Below, piece by piece: positions 10,388 through 22,959 of a stretch of 64,000 nt of DNA. The DNA comes from Tanypteryx hageni (lineage: Eukaryota; Arthropoda; Insecta; Odonata; Petaluridae): positions 35,480,061 to 35,544,060 of the forward strand of contig CM054117.1 of assembly GCA_028673005.1 (NCBI GenBank), given 5' to 3'. How positions within the stretch are numbered: the stretch's first letter is position 1; each line of letters starts with the position of its first letter. The position numbers and the translations under genes were made by a program. Below the pieces are notes generated by a model. That model was not told the origin of the DNA. It was given only the letters and a program-made list of their open reading frames with translations, and searched no databases.

Positions 10388-12000
10388 CCAGGGCCGGCTT
10401 CATGGGTGTGCGATCGGTGCGGTCGCACAGGGTCACGCGCTTGGAGAGGCCCCGCGCTTGGAAAGGACTTGCGTCTCAAAATGATGTTAAAAAACGTAAT
10501 TCTCACGTAACAGTTAAAAACGGGCGAAAGGGTGGCCTCGTCCAAAGGAGGGCCTTAATGAAGAATGCGCTCCAGAATTTTCAAGAAATTGCTGTTCTTT
10601 CAAATTCTTGTAATTTTTCATGCAACCAGTACAGTAAAAGGCGTAGCCTCTTGGAAGATTCACACCCTAGGAATGCTCGCCTTGTGAGGCCCCATGGGGT
10701 CCGACCCCAACCAGGGAGTGTCCTTTTTCTGTTAACCTTTTGTTTACGGTTCTCATCTGAGAACAAAAACTTGAGTTGGGTACGGAAGCACCATTCTGCG
10801 ACCCGACCAACTCCAATAACTCTTGTGGGCCAAGGGTCATTTTCAGTGTTAATTTATATTTCTCTTTTGTAAGTAGAGGCTGCACCGAGGGCAGGCCCTC
10901 AGAGAGCCGGAGAGAGGCCCGGACCGCTTCCATATTTGCAAGCCCCTCACCCCTTTACTTTCCCCTATCATATGATTCACCTATGACCTATGCTAGGAGA
11001 CGGACAATGAACTGTTGAAGAGACGATTGACGATGGCTAATTTTTGAACTCCTCGAACTTTGGGCCCGGGCCAAATGGCGCACAAAGATTTTTAGCGGGA
11101 AGAAGCAGGTAGAAGGGCGTTGATTATCGTAGAGAAATAATAAGTGCAGTTACAATTAGGTACGCAAAATAAAAAGTCGGCTCGTTACAATAAAGTAATC
11201 TCTTTAATATTGTATGTATAGATTATACATGAATACAAGATTATCTAAAGAAAAAACGTTTCAAATAATGAAAACTACAAATAGTTTTAGAATTCGTGCT
11301 TGTTAAAAGACTTGAACGCAGCAGACGGTGTGAGGAAAATGAATTATGCATATTGCCTTATTAATTGAAAGTAGCTGTACCAGTGCAAATAATTCGCACG
11401 TAGAAAAAAATAAAATATTTAGTAAACAAATATTTATTTACATTTTCTGACATTTTAAATTATTTCTTGCATTCATAATGTTTATAGCATCTTAATAAGC
11501 AATAAAAATTTTACTTTTAATAAAAAGAGGAGATTTATATCAATGCCGGTTCATATGCATTCAAAAGCTGCCATTTTTAAAAAGATCCAGTCGGTATGCG
11601 GAAAACGAATTATATCAGTTGCCTTATTTAGTGAAATACTAAAGCTATAAGTTACATAAAGCAAGTAAATGCAATCTATTAATTTATATTAAAAAATCAA
11701 GAAAAATCATCCAGAAAAATTGTTTAAAGCAACCAAACATTGGACTGGATATATCTAAATTTAACCTCAATTATATATTGAAATCCTCTTTTAAAAATAA
11801 GACTCGTTATCTTTTATTTATGGAAATTAAATCGGGTGGTTCAAGTTTTCTTTCTATTTGGTCGTAGCCTGTTACTCATTTATCCTCTGATTCTCGCCAA
11901 TTGAATGTCTCGATCCCAATTTCCCCCCGCAAACCGAATTTATAACCCTTTTCTCATCATCTACGGAGGATACATAAAACGTAATCCTTTTTAGTTAAGA
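10388..12000. other. hAT-like terminal sequence and decayed DNA
   Basis: Directly beside the TA duplication, CAGGGCCGGCTTCATGGGTG (from 10389) resembles the 5' terminus of ZMYM1-type hAT elements such as the one at 49.96 kb. A matching 3' terminus was not found. A weak candidate, GGGGCTTCAT on the minus strand, lies near 15.05 kb. The 156-codon frame at 10402-10872 overlaps other frames on both strands and has no recognisable motif. Nothing is recognised from 11.1 to 12.0 kb. Confidence 0.4.
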
Positions 12001-12215
12001 TTTGGTCAAAATCCTATTCTTCGGCAAACACTGGCTGGCCACCGTGTTTGCCAGCGTATTTTCCGCAGAAATGATCCGACAATGTTGATTTTTCTCCATT
12101 ATATTTCTTTGATACATTTCGGCGATAATTATCACCTGCGAATGATTTGATTCCTCGTGGAAGGACATTGTTCGTGCATCTGATGTGGTCCGATGACAGG
12201 CGAGACAGTGAAAAA
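12001..12215 (-). pseudogene. psq/pogo-type transposase fragment, N-terminal DNA-binding part
   Basis: The minus strand from 12215 to 12020 is open and encodes a segment ending S-T-L-S-D-H-F-C-G-K-Y-A-G-K-H-G-G-Q-P-V-F. This is the second helix and trailing G-G-x-P-V-F of the psq helix-turn-helix of pogo/Tigger/Jerky-type transposases. The codons after V-F-A-E-E run into a stop. No catalytic core follows. It is a different family from the element at 8.8-10.4 kb. Confidence 0.65.
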
Positions 12216-12396
12216 TCAGCTTTAATTTTATACTATTTGTGCATTAGTTCATTTTTCAATTGTTTGTCGATTTAAATGTATTTTAAGTTATTATTAAGAA
12301 ATAATCCTTGTTATAGATGTCATTGTTTACTGATCACGAAATTGAGGATCAAGGAGTTATAATCAAACCGTCAGAGCGAAAATGTGAGTATTAAGT

Positions 12397-14440
12397 ACAA
12401 GTAGTTGGTGCTTGCATTCTGCAAGCATTTCATCTGACCCTCTTAAACATTAATATTTCAGAGAGCTATAGCATTATTAGATATATTTTTTAATTCAAAA
12501 TATTTCACCTCCACCCAATTTATATCTTTCCTTGTTTTACAATATTTGATTAAAGCATTGCCTTAAATTTGCAATATTAGGAATATTATACTTATCGAAT
12601 GCAAGGTACTAATTCCACACATTTTTGTCAAATTTGAAGTTGTAGCACATCTAGAAGTGAAATAATATTTATTTAATTGTTTAAATTTCAAAAGATTATT
12701 GCGGCCGCAATAACACTTTGTTGGAGCTTTTCAAATGTTTGCTAGTTTAAATGCACAGAGCTCTACTTAGCTTTAAAATTTCAGCTCCCTAGCTTTCCCC
12801 AAAGTACCTAAACATTTATCTACTAGTTTAAACTTTAAGAATTTTTAACAACCACAGAAATTAAAATATCAAATTTTTTATAATTTTTTATTTCGTTTTT
12901 TTTTTTATAAAATCTACCGGTAAAAAATTTCAACTTCGTAGCGCATTCGATAATACATAAACCTCAAAAATATGTTTAAACAATTGCGAATTTTTAGCGG
13001 TTGAATTTTTGAACTTTTTCAAATTTCCTTTTTTCTATGTATAATTTTCTACAAATTGATTTAAAAAACTGGAACCTACAGCATATAGTTTTCAAGATAA
13101 AAATTATTAAACTTTAATGTTCAAATGGGGTTAAAATAAACCCTAAAAATTACCAATTTTAAAATTTTTAATTTTTTTAGTTAGTTATAAGAAAAATTCT
13201 ATAATTTTGCAAAATTTCAGCTTCCGAAACTTATTATATTGGTCTACACACTGGATTACGTTTTCCCATGCTAACTTATGGGAGATATTCCGGGGTATCT
13301 GGAGTCGAACCCAAGGCACTGTAAGCAAAAGTGACAATAATTCCTAATAGATATTGCGACCATCTAGCAAGACTGAAAATTTCATTTTTCTAGCTTACCG
13401 GCAAGTGCCCATAATTAATTTACAAAAATGGTGCAATGCTTTTCTTATGGGAAAAAACGCAACTTTCGGAATTTCTGGAGTCGAACTCATGTCACTTAGG
13501 TGAGAAGTCTCATTTTATCTGAAAATTTCTCCATCATATCTACAAAAACAAAAACTTTCAGCTCTCCAACTTTAGTAGTTTGGGCTGGACATTAGTATCC
13601 TCCTGTATGTTATCATTTTATATCGACAACTCTTACAGAGGAGGATATCATTCTATATAGACGTTTCTTACAGAGGAGGAGGAGGAGGATATAACAGATA
13701 ACATATATATAGGAGAATACTAATGTTTAAGCACTTCCAGATGAGCTGGAGATTCGAAATTTTTTTCTTAGGTGGCATGTTGTGCAAAACAGACTAGAAA
13801 AACCGAAAATCTTGAAAAAGTGCTACAATGCGGCCGCTAAAATTTTGCAATTGTTTAAACAAATTTTCGAATTTCCAAATTTGCTACGGAGCTGAAATTA
13901 TTTCTAGATGTAGGATTTGTAAAATAACGAAATCAGGATTATAGAAATTTTGATATTTTAATTTCTTTGGCTGTTAAAAATTCTTAAAATTTAAACAAAT
14001 AGGTAAATGTCTGGACACTACGCGGCAAGTTAGGGAGCTGAAATTTTTAAATTATTTATAATTTTGTTTATATAAACGAATAAACATTTCAATGTATCCA
14101 TGAATTTGTTATTGCGGCCGTTAAAAATTATTTAAATTTAAAAATTTAGAAAAATGTAATTTCACTTCTAATTGTGCTATAAATTTAAAATTTGGCAGAA
14201 ATGTGTGGCATTATTAACCCAATGTGGTAAAAGTATAATATTCCTAAAATTTTAAAAATTAGTGATTGTTTAACTCCATTATTGTTCCATAATGAAAAAA
14301 CGATTGCCGATCCCGAGGAGAAATCTTTAGAATAAAATAAATATTCCTCAGGATGACATATCTCTTTGAAAAATTTGTTTTTTCAAGGTGAGATGAAATG
14401 CTTGCAGTAGGCAAGCACATTATACTAGTATGTTATATCC
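12397..14440. repeat. 2-kb imperfect palindrome (foldback-like repeat)
   Basis: The left arm (about 12397-13030) and the reverse complement of the right arm (about 13810-14440) align at several points. Examples are GCAAGCATTTCATCT near both ends, TAGGAATATTATACTT, CACACATTT.TG.CAAATTT, TAGAAGTGAAAT, AATTAAAATATCAAA and ATGTTTAAACAATTGC. The arms are clearly diverged. A module with TTTCAGCTCCCTA, a GTTTAAA run and GGCCGC recurs several times inside each arm. The centre (13.03-13.81 kb) holds two tRNA-T-arm-like runs (GGAGTCGAAC at 13301 and 13477) and tandem ATATC-CTCC motifs. There is no open frame. The class is unknown. Confidence 0.75.
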
Positions 14441-15564
14441 TCCTCTGTTTGAAACGTCTATATATAATGATATTCATATATGTATTAATTTCTCAATTAT
14501 TTGTTCAATTTTTAATAACCCCGTGAGTACAATAAGAAAATTTAATATTTGAATTTATAAATGCCGTTTTAAAACTAGTTAAAATGGGACGATGTAAACG
14601 AAACTGACTAAATTTTAATATGAAACAAAAATTAAAAATTTTTATCCTTAAAATGAAACCTGTCATTTTTGAAGATACTGCATTAATTCAAGTTTATAAT
14701 CAGCTAATTGAAAGAACATACGGGAATCGTATGTTTTTTGGCAACAAAACTAAACCATATCGAAAGCAAAAGCACATACTTGTTTGTTCAAAATAAAAAG
14801 GTATTTCAGTGGAGATTTTTTTACTAATATACTAAATTTTATCTTATATATTTATTAAATTTTTTTTACTTATATTATTGATTTAAAAAATAAGGGTAAT
14901 TTTGTTTCTTTTATATTAAAATTATGTCAGTTTTGGCCTATTCTAATTATTATCTTTTTTTAAATTGTGTGGGAAGGCAAGCAAAAGAAATAATTAGAAT
15001 GATAGGCCGCGCATTCTTTTCTTGAACTCGGCCCCGCAAAATATGAAGCCCCTATTTATCGACATATAGAGTTTAACGTTTTATTACATAGTTAGTTACC
15101 TTATCATTGACTAATAACCTTATTATTAATTAGCAACCAATTGAGATTAAAATAGTTAAAGATATTTTTTTTTTAATTTTCATAACCATATTTCATAATG
15201 AGCGATAAAATATTTATTACTTTGTGCTGCCATTTGTATTCTGCAATTCGAAATTAAAAAGGACTAAAATTTTTATTTACAACGTTTTAAAGAAAATGTT
15301 TACATGCCTACCGACATATAGAGGTTAACGCTTTAATATAGTATGATGCACGCTGGTACCGGGGTTAAAGTGGAAGTGACGGCAATCCGATCTCTCTCAC
15401 AATCAGTCGTATACCTTGCATACGAGCGATATATTTGCCGACTTGGTAAAAACTTGTTCTAGTTCTAAATAGTGCTCGAATTCGTCGAAAACGCATGGGG
15501 ATGCCGTTCCATTTGATACACAACGAATCCCATAGTGTTCCCTTTGATAAATAAACGGCGCAAT
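14441..15564. other. AT-rich non-coding DNA
   Basis: No gene, RNA or complete repeat is recognised. Short runs are shared with the DNA around 17.6 kb because the RTE LINE inserted between them. Confidence 0.45.
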
Positions 15565-15572
15565 ATACATTG

Positions 15573-17556
15573 TTGGAAAACAAACCGAAGACCGTCGATA
15601 TAGAATGGAATGAAATTAAAACCAGTATCAAGGATACCTTGGATAAAGAGATTGGAAAACTAGAGAAGAAAATCAGAAAACCATGGATCACCAAGGATAT
15701 GCTGGAGAAAATGGATGAGAGACGAAAATGGAAAAACGTAAACAGTGAAGAAGGTAGAGCCAACTATAGGCGTATAAACAATGAGTTGAGAAGGGTAACA
15801 GATAAAGCTAGAGAAAATTGGATAAAAGGAAAATGTGATGAAATAGAAAAAATGGAGAAGTTAGGACGGTACGATATGATGTACGCTAGTGCACTGGAAT
15901 TAGAGGATAAGAAGTCTAATGGAATTTGTGGTAAAGGAATTATGAATACGGATGGGAAGATAGTCTCAGAAACAAAGGATGTAGCACAGGTATGGGAAGA
16001 ATACATTAAGGAATTATACAGCAAACAGGCAGGAGCGGCAAAAATAGAACTGGAAAATGAGGAAAACATTGAAGAAGACAACTTAGGACCAAGTATTATG
16101 GAGAGCGAAGTAGAAAAGGCGATAGTGGAACTAAAGAAGGGGAAAGCCATGGGCGGCGATGGAATACCGGCTGAGATACTTAAAGTCATAGGATCAGAAG
16201 GACTAAAAGCGATCACGAAATTAATTAATAAGATTTACGACACGGGAGAGTGGCCTCAGGATTTCCTAGAAGTAACAATGATCCTTCTAAAGAAGAAGCC
16301 AAAGGCAATGCAGTGTAAAGATTACAGAACTATAAGCCTTCTGTCACACACATCGAAGATCATCACGAGGATTCTTAATAAAAGGCTGGAGAAAAAGGCA
16401 GAAGAAATAATAGGGGAAGATCAATTTGGTTTCAGAAAAGGACGAGGAACTAGAGATGCTATAGGAGTAGTTAGAATAATATCAGAAAGGGCAATAGAAT
16501 ACAGTCAAGATATGTTTCGTAGACTGGCAGAAGGCCTTTGATAGAGTAAATTGGGTAAAGTTGATGAAGATATTAAAGGATATAGGTGTAGACTGGAAAG
16601 ACAGGAGACTGATTAGGAATCTATATGAGAATCAAGTTGTAAAGGTCAGGTTTGATAATGTGGACACTTGCGGAATAAATATCGGTAGAGGAGTAAGACA
16701 AGGCTGCTGCCTATCGCCAACCCTATTCAATATATATGGAGAAAGTCTAATGCAAGAAGCTTTAGAAGGCACAGGGGATTTTAAAATAGGAGGAAGGATT
16801 ATAAGAACAGTAAAATACGCAGATGATCAAGTACTTCTAGCAAGAAAGGAAGAGGAGCTACAAAAAATGATAAATAGACTAGTGATAACAGGTAGAAAAT
16901 ACGGTATGGAAATAAATACAGAAAAATCCAAGGTCATTCGAATATCGGGTAAAGAAGAGAATCTGAACATAACTATTGGGGGAAAGCCATTAGAACAAGT
17001 TTCAGAATATAAATACCTTGGAAGTATCATAACACGAGAGGCAAAATGTACGGATGAGATCAAAACTAGAATAGGAAAAGCAAAAGCGGCTTTCAGGAGA
17101 AAGAAACAACTACTTACAGGGAATATAAGGGAAGATATCCGCAAGAAGTTGATAAAATGCTACGTATGGAGAATAGCATTGTATGGGGCAGAAACATGGA
17201 CGCTAAGGAAAAATGACATCAAATACTTGGAAAGCTTTGAAATGTGGACTTGGAGGAGAATGCTGAAGATAAAATGGACAGATAGGATGAAAAACGATGA
17301 AGTGCTACGATGAATAGGAGAGAAGCGAATGATTATACAGACTATCAGAAAGAGGAAGGCTAACTGGGTTGGACATTACCTGAGGAGAGAGAGTATGATT
17401 AAAGACGTGTTAGAAGGAAAACTAGATGGGAAAAGGGAAAGAGGTAGGAAAAGGTTTCAGCTGATAGACGATTTGAAAGGGAAAGAGAGTTATCAAGAAA
17501 TAAAGAGGACAGCGGAAAATAGGAATATATGGAGAACCAGGTTTAACCAAGAATAA
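15573..17556 (+). pseudogene. RTE reverse transcriptase, one frameshift and one nonsense codon
   Basis: Frame 15570-16541 carries the linker and the fingers: G-G-D-G-I-P-A-E is motif 0, then Y-R-T-I-S-L-L, then F-G-F-R-K-G-R-G-T. Near 16505 a small deletion shifts frame. In the next frame F-V-D-W-Q-K-A-F-D is motif A, R-Q-G-C-C-L-S-P is the R-Q-G-x-x-L-S-P motif and Y-A-D-D is the catalytic motif C. TGA at 17311-17313 replaces an arginine codon. The C-terminal W-V-G-H-Y-L-R-R and G-K-R-E-R-G-R-K-R segment then continues to 17556. The enzyme copies its RNA at a nicked target. This copy cannot make a whole protein. Confidence 0.88.
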
Positions 17557-17594
17557 TCACGGACCTGTCTACGGACAGACTACCTATGATGATG
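15573..17594 (+). mobile_element. 5'-truncated RTE-type LINE with 8-bp target-site duplication
   Basis: ATACATTG occurs at 15565-15572 and again at 17595-17602, flanking the element exactly. The 3' end is a (GATGAT)-type trinucleotide tail, usual for RTE-clade elements. The endonuclease region is missing, and the copy begins in the linker before the reverse transcriptase. A second, longer copy lies antisense at 44.1-46.5 kb with the same tail. Confidence 0.88.
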
Positions 17595-17602
17595 ATACAT
17601 TG

Positions 17603-18920
17603 CACACTTTCTCATAGTATACGTATATACGTTTAGTCGACAGTGTATTCTTAAAGAAAAACGTTTATAAAACAAAGTTAACCATAGTTTAATGTATATT
17701 TTAATGTCACTGGACGATATACATGGTGATGAAACATTCGCGGGCACGGACTGCACTACGCGATTCCTTGGCAAAAATTAAGGGGCCTTTGCTCTTTGCA
17801 AAAATTTCCGCCGACGCATAGTTTTCGCGGAAAACACGGTTAAAGTGAACGCCGATGTGGCAACAATGTAATGAAGAAAGCTACTTGGTCATGACGTCTG
17901 TTTAACGAGAATTAGGTTTAGGTGAGTGAGTAGGGTCCTAGCCTACGAAGCAGCGGGGCTCGGGTTCAATCCGACTTTTTACTTTCTCCATATACGTAGT
18001 ATGAGAAAGTATTGTTTTCATGAAAAAAATCGAACTCGAGATTTCAACGGTAATACATGTTTTAAGGTTCCCTGAACACGTTCTGACTAGTTTCGCGATG
18101 ATGTCTGTACGTCTGTATGTGATGGATTTTTGTGGGCGCTCTAACTCAAAAACTATTAATCGGGTCAACGCAAAATTTTATATTTAACATTTTTATAAAA
18201 GTTAGAAGATTCGATTAGTTTTTGGTAAAAAACGGTCTACCGGAAGTGGGTGTTTACTCTTGTCACTAATCCGTTATTTTGAAATATTCGCTTTAATATT
18301 TGATAAATGTAAAAATGAACTGGAATAAAAGATGAAGAAAATTTTATTTTCCACAAGCTTTGGTTGATACATTTTTCCGTATAATGCATTGTTTAAGAGA
18401 TATCTTGTATGTTTAGTTGCCATCACCACGCCACCTACCGAAGACTATTGTTAACAATTGACGCTTAGTTACGTCTTGGTAAGGCTCCTTTTTCTTTTCT
18501 TAATTGTCAACCGGAAGTAAATATTTACAACGATCCCAGAGCTAACAACATGTAATTTGCCATATAAATATGGAGAAAGTCATGTGTTGCCCACATCAGT
18601 TTATTTTTACTTTACAGACTGTACTATCATTGAATGTTTTACACAAAAATACGAGTAATCTTTAAGAAAATTTCATTTCTCGTAAACGTAACATTTATGA
18701 TATAAAGTGGAGACTTTCGGGGATTTAACAATGCCATTCGCTAAAATAAAATGCGATTAAAATATTAAAATTGTACCATATTATTAATTTACTTCCTCTT
18801 CCAAGCTATATTGATTGCCATATCAAGATTTCACTATATCTGATTAACAATTCTCGAATGCTGGGACGATGAAGCAGAACAAATGAAGAAGGAAGGAATA
18901 GCGCCATTATTGTAAAATAT
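17603..18920. other. intergenic DNA with a tRNA-like relic
   Basis: Bases 17935-17980 read AGTAGGGTCCTAGCCTACGAAG and then GGCTCGGGTTCAATCC. The D-arm, anticodon-arm and T-arm-like pieces are in the right order, with an arginine-type ACG in the loop, but no acceptor stem closes. A fragment near 18578-18604 (ATATGGAGAAAGTCATGTG) matches the termini of the hairpin MITE at 56.8-57.2 kb. No gene is recognised. Confidence 0.45.
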
Positions 18921-19143
18921 AAGAATAATTATGAAATGAATTAAATCTCTTTCCTCTATATTACTAATCGTTTTCACATTCGACCGTATACTGAATGAGA
19001 TTTCTAACTACCTCATCATAATTATTCGGTTTTAAAATTACTGGTTCTTTGATATCCGGATATAGCTGAACTTATACATTCTTATTTACGGAATTTTTCT
19101 CAGATTAATACTTACGATCCGGTTATTTCCGCACGTCCCCTCT

Positions 19144-19159
19144 CCCCCCCCCCCCCCCC
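19144..19159. repeat. poly-C tract
   Basis: A run of about 16 C is interrupted and shorter in the duplicate at 33.71 kb, so this is a length-variable site between the two copies. Confidence 0.9.
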
Positions 19160-19796
19160 ACCTCGTTAGAGAGCTTCTACCGAAATAATGACTATAACTC
19201 GAAAGGTTTTTCCTCTTCATCTGGCCAAACATTTCCCAATCTGCCAGAAAAATTACGACTAAACCTTTGCACCATAAATTAACCTCGTCTCTAATATTTA
19301 TAATGGTTTTCAATTTAATAACGCATTTCTTAAATTCGAGTTCAATATTGCCACAGATCCTTATCTTTTCAGTTACGTTATTTCCTTCTCTTCCTCGCTC
19401 TCAAGCTATTAATGACGCGCTGTTCCTTATCAGAGATACTTAAATGTAATTAAACACGTTTAAATAATATATAATGATAATAAATACTACATACATTCAA
19501 AAATATTACTAAGGTTCCTCAACGAAAAGAAGATAAATATTAATAATTCCCACAAAATAAGTCATTATGGCTCCGTTTAATACATCCACGACTTTTCACC
19601 TTCATTTGTTCGAGGACGATAAATTCGATAACCGAAATAACCCCTCACCCCACAGGACATAAAACTTACGCCAATTTCATAAAGCTTATATCGTCGCCGT
19701 CCTTTGGCTTCTGAATTGTGACTCTTTCCAGGAAAACCAACGCTCGAATAAAGAGTGCATTCAAATTTTGTGCAATAAAATACCTCAAAAAGTGAA

Positions 19797-19941
19797 TTGT
19801 TTACGACGACGGGGCAAGGTTCCCGTTTCCCCTCCGGCGATATTGCAGCTCCTGTGCGCCAGGTGAACCTATAAATATGAGAGGAATTCGGTTACGGTAT
19901 AGTCGTATAGCGAGTCAGCTCCACTAATCAGACATTTTTTG
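19797..19941 (+). promoter_or_regulatory. unit 3 core promoter and non-coding first exon
   Basis: TATAAATA lies at 19870-19877, with expected transcription start near 19900-19917 (TCAGCT at 19915). The short untranslated exon ends at G 19941 before GTGAGT. Upstream, TTGTTTAC at 19797-19804 is a perfect forkhead/FOXO-type core and is kept in units 4 and 6. On the minus strand near 19820, GGGAACCTTG is one base off the Relish/NF-kB consensus GGGRAYYYYY. Binding at either site is inference. Confidence 0.72.
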
Positions 19942-20949
19942 GTGAGTAGCATCAGCATAAGAATATTCATTATAACCTTATAGAAATTAATACTGCAGGA
20001 ACTGACTAGTGTAAATTAGTGATAAAAACAAGCAATGCAGTTCACTGTCACAGAAATATTGCTACATTTCGGAGAAGCACTCGCACCGACATTGATTCCC
20101 AACAAATTCCCTCCCACTTCACATCTCTTCTCTAATCGATCAATTCTTACAGTTACTTGCAACACCAAGCTTGCTGTTTCTGCTCCGCGCATTGCTCCCA
20201 AAGCGAAAAAATACATACTTTAAAAGTCTTCAGAATTGTGTGCAAATTTTATATACATAACGAACAGGCATATACATACGCACTTACAAACTAACTCACA
20301 CACACACAGATATATACAACGGAATATAAGAAACTATTTAAATTACAAAATACGAATACTTCGCCGGACTTCAATGTCTATGGGCCCATCCGCTCACCCC
20401 AACAGATCGTTTCACCTCATTCCACTCTGCTGCTACCCCTTAAATGTCTTTATTCCTCAACTTCACATTTATATTTCTCCTTTACATAATGTGCTACAAT
20501 TACCGTATCTTAATTCTCATTTAAGCACACTAAGACGTGCTCCATATCTTTAATATGGTCAAAAAGTATGTGATTTCACCCGCTCATCATCTATTTGACA
20601 TAGCTGCTTCGTTATATATACTATATTTACTCTTTCTATCTGGATATTTTTACATTTTTTGCTTGATTTCACTGATGAAGGTCACGCTTTACTAATATGA
20701 ACTATTTATGACTGACTAATGATATTTTCCACTCACGCTCGACTCCAGTAGATCATTTTTGTTTTCCATAAGATAATACGTAAAAATCGATTTTTCGAAT
20801 TACAGACTTTTTCTCTCTTGTCAAATAAAATTAGAACGAAACGACCTATTATCTTCGGACCTAAATGGCTTTAAAGAAAAATAAATTAGGTTTTTTATTC
20901 TTATCATCGCATTTCACCTACGATTCGAAATCGCTCGAGTAATACGTTT

Positions 20950-21166
20950 AAATCATATGTATTGGAAATTTTAAAGCTTTTTAACGATATTTTACCTTGC
21001 CGACCGTGTCATTGTTATATCTCAAGATTGTATTGTCGTCTCAATCCTTATACTATATACGTAAAGAAAGCGTTTGGAAGAGAGATAAGGAGGGAGAATG
21101 GGAAGTGCCTTAAATTTAATACTAAATCCACGCATACCCGTCATATTTGATGGAAAATTACACTAG
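20950..21166 (+). mobile_element. Helitron 3' end in unit 3 intron 1
   Basis: ATACCCGTCATATTTGATGG, a hairpin-like run, is followed by AAAATTACA and CTAG at 21163-21166, then T. This is the same 3' terminus as at 2.93 kb and 36.27 kb. The region is absent from the corresponding intron of unit 4. The left border is approximate. Confidence 0.65.
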
Positions 21167-21239
21167 TATATCTACATATATTACCATGAGAAAATTCGCG
21201 TAATAATGACAATGTTCTTCTTACAGAAAAAATGCTATC

Positions 21240-21670
21240 AGTATATATATATATATACATAAATTCTCAAGTGTCCGTCTGACTGTTTGTTTGTAACGGT
21301 ACTTTTGGGCACTTCACGATGGAATTATCCCTCGAGGAGCGGCTAATAAGTGTTTTTCACCCAGTTTTTTATGTTTCTATTGATTACCCATAGAATGCAC
21401 TTCTCATGGCTTTCACACTTTGAGTACCTTTCAACCACTTCGTCACCAGTTGGAATTGATAGTGAAGGGAGCGCCTCGAAGCGTGCCTCAGTTGCAGCTT
21501 CTGATTTCCCGCCAGTGTAGTCATCCCTGTATAGAAAACATCCAGTGCCCCTTCCCGTGTTGTTTTTTTCTTCTAAGATTGCTTTTTATTGTTTATTTTA
21601 AAGATAATTTGCGTTTGTTTTTTGTTTCTGTCATTAATTTCTTTCCAGCCTATATGTATGTATGTATATA

Positions 21671-21727
<57 letters not shown>

Positions 21728-22887
21728 ACGAATCCTTAGTAGCTTTCAAAGGGAGGTTCCCATTCAGGCATTGTAAAATGCATAGACAAATTATAATGGA
21801 AATAAAAGAGCATAGTGAAAGAAAAGTGAATTTTTTTAACGACTGGGTGGAAGCACCCAGTCCCATTCTTCCCGTTATGTGCTGAAACTTTCAAAACTGT
21901 TAAAACCCCATGAGGTGGTACCTAAAAAATCACACATCCCGGAAAAGGTCCCTGATTCTACTCTAGGAGACGATTATATTTTCCCATAAGTTTACACGGG
22001 ATTTTCGATTTTTCAAATTGCAAGATTGCTTTCCTTCATTCGCCAAAATACGTAAATAAGGACCAATTTTCCACGTTTATCTTTATTCGACGGCTAAAAT
22101 ATCTTAATATTAAAATATCTTATTCTTGTGATGTTTAGATGTTGAACGAATGAATGTTAGACATATGCATTTCTTCTCGGAAATTTATCAATTTTTCGTA
22201 CTCTTTTCGGGCAACCCGCATTGTCGTCTCCGATTCAATTAGCGTCTATTAAGCCTTCAAATAGACGAAAGAATTGCGTGATTCGCCTCGAGCTTTTGTT
22301 GTAGCAACGTCAAACTTATATGATTGTAACTTTAATAATTTAAGAATTATTTTGTAATAATTGTAATAATATATGTACTCTAGTCGTTTTTAACGATTGA
22401 TTAAAAGAAAAAAATCTTCTCTCTTAATTTCTATACCACAATATTACCTTTTTTGCAAGTAAACTCATTATATTCTACGTATTTGTTTATTAACGCAAAT
22501 ATAGCCTATACAATAGTTTAAAATTTGATGATAACGAGAATATTGGCTATTATTAAGAAATGAAAAATAACATATTGTGAAGTTCGAAAAAATTTCTGTT
22601 GGTAATAATTCATGAGTAAAAAAAGAGTATTAAAAAACATACATGATTGAATCAATTGTATATGAAATTAAATAAATGGTTGAATTAATTGTATATTGAA
22701 TCCAATAAATGGTTGAGTTCATTTTATATGAAAAAATTGCGTAAATTCCAATTAAAACAATACTAAAGTAATAATAACATACAACTTTCAAATTAATTGC
22801 TGTGTATCGTTATTTTCCTCTCTAAGATGACTTTTAAACATTTCGATTTCTGCCTGACTTAGCAAAATGTTTCGAGGGCACCACTAG
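21240..22887. other. 1.6-kb insertion in unit 3 intron 1, with (TA)n tract
   Basis: The intron matches unit 4 up to the ACAGAAAAAATG run (about 21232). It matches again from ACTCACTTGATTCT (about 22891), so everything between is extra. It starts with a short TA repeat, contains a long (TA)n tract at 21676-21724, and has no recognisable coding sequence. Frames through the TA tract are repetitive artefacts. The element class is unknown. Confidence 0.6.
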
Positions 22888-22959
22888 TACTCACTTGATT
22901 CTCCGACAATAATTATATTCTTTTTCTTCCAGCACAGATTCCGGTATCTTTCGGTCGAG

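Larger units (their letters stand above)
18921..20245 (+). repeat. duplicated promoter block, copy 1 (unit 3)
   Basis: This block is nearly identical to 33491-34830, with only scattered single-base differences and different lengths of the C-rich tract. It carries the upstream region, TATA box, non-coding first exon and start of intron 1 of unit 3. A diverged third copy lies at 61.2-62.4 kb before unit 6. Small open frames inside (20035-20223 on +, 19086-19313 on -) are not preserved in the third copy and are unlikely to be genes. Confidence 0.92.

Noticed and set aside
10402..10872. 156-codon plus-strand frame
   Set aside because: Overlapped by several other frames on both strands in a GC-richer repeat. 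There are no motifs, and the likely context is a decayed hAT terminus.
21420..21885. Frames of about 100 codons rich in Ile-Tyr repeats
   Set aside because: They run through a (TA)n microsatellite, which translates as I-Y repeats on either strand.
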